A DNA stretch of 25,279 nucleotides from Prevotella sp. CAG:1185 (GTDB taxonomy: Bacteria > Bacteroidota > Bacteroidia > Bacteroidales > Bacteroidaceae): assembly GCA_000436695.1 (NCBI GenBank), contig HF992657.1, positions 1-25,279 of the forward strand. The letters run 5' to 3'. Positions 25,149-25,279 of this stretch are shown here, in pieces (the stretch's first letter is position 1; each line of letters starts with the position of its first letter). The translations under genes were made by a program, and so were the position numbers. The notes beneath the pieces are model-generated. The model did no database searches. It was not told the origin of the DNA and was given only the letters and a program-made list of their open reading frames with translations.

Positions 25149-25279
25149 TTTCCTATACAATGATATTCAAAACCATGTTCAGTTAAATCATCATAATCAT
25201 AGATATTCCTACCATCTAAGATTAATTTTCGATGCATAGTTTTTCCAACTAAATCCCAATCAGGCAATCTGAACTCCTG
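25145..25279 (-). CDS. UDP-glucose 6-dehydrogenase, C-terminal end (cut by the window edge)
   Basis: Only the last 44 residues are present. They read from EFRLPDWDLVGKTM through LILDGRNIYDYDDLTEHGF to YHCIGK and the stop. DGRNIYD followed by a short helix and GF.Y.CIGK is the characteristic end of UDP-glucose/GDP-mannose dehydrogenases of the TuaD/Ugd type, which make UDP-glucuronate for surface polysaccharides. The gene runs off the right edge. Its stop overlaps the start of the lipoprotein gene. The exact sugar nucleotide cannot be fixed from this fragment. Confidence 0.8.
   Translation of the reverse strand, partial: QEFRLPDWDLVGKTMHRKLILDGRNIYDYDDLTEHGFEYHCIGK

Noticed and set aside
24982..25239. 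Plus-strand open frame across the lipoprotein and dehydrogenase genes
   Set aside because: It is antisense to two better-supported genes, is low complexity, and spans their coupled junction.

Overview
The window looks like chromosomal DNA from a member of the Bacteroidota, most likely a Prevotellaceae-type Bacteroidales. The evidence is AT-rich sequence, promoters of the form TTTG-N19-TAnnTTTG, almost no Shine-Dalgarno sequences, a short primary sigma factor without region 1.1, and a gene set (S9B dipeptidyl peptidase, two-subunit IorAB, DUF4861, DUF4738, YhcH, GH13 branching enzyme) typical of that group. No insertion sequence, integrase, CRISPR array, tRNA or rRNA was found. The genus is an inference.

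Layout. Positions 1-640 are non-coding and hold a short degenerate tandem repeat ending in a perfect palindrome. On the minus strand follow a YkvA/DUF1232 protein, a YihY/BrkB membrane protein and the RNase P RNA gene rnpB. On the plus strand come a DegQ/HtrA protease with its own promoter and terminator, then rpoD, a secreted 135-residue hypothetical protein overlapping its stop codon, and a compact three-gene cassette (HPr-kinase-like P-loop protein, Ser-His type S26 peptidase, PqqD-like RRE protein). A bidirectional terminator at about 8.05-8.11 kb separates this from a minus-strand run of five genes: dipeptidyl peptidase IV, a DUF4861 protein, iorA, iorB and a PLP aminotransferase. This run suggests peptide breakdown linked to aryl-pyruvate metabolism. 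Divergent from it is a YhcC-type radical SAM gene.

A 680-bp non-coding stretch with a second ~21-bp degenerate repeat precedes a DUF389 membrane protein gene. It is convergent, across a 14-bp-stem terminator, with the minus-strand cluster MORN-repeat protein / YhcH / glycogen branching enzyme / multi-pass membrane protein. kdsB (CMP-KDO synthesis for lipopolysaccharide) is divergent from the MORN gene, and is convergent with a DUF4738 lipoprotein whose start overlaps the end of a UDP-glucose 6-dehydrogenase gene cut by the right edge.

The strongest candidate for an undescribed system is the kinase/S26 peptidase/PqqD cassette at 6257-7923. It carries hallmarks of peptide (RiPP-like) modification but has no recognisable precursor, cyclase, radical SAM enzyme or exporter beside it. 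The two ~21-bp-period intergenic repeats, and an IorA that lacks its usual C-terminal ferredoxin domain, are the other observations most worth checking.
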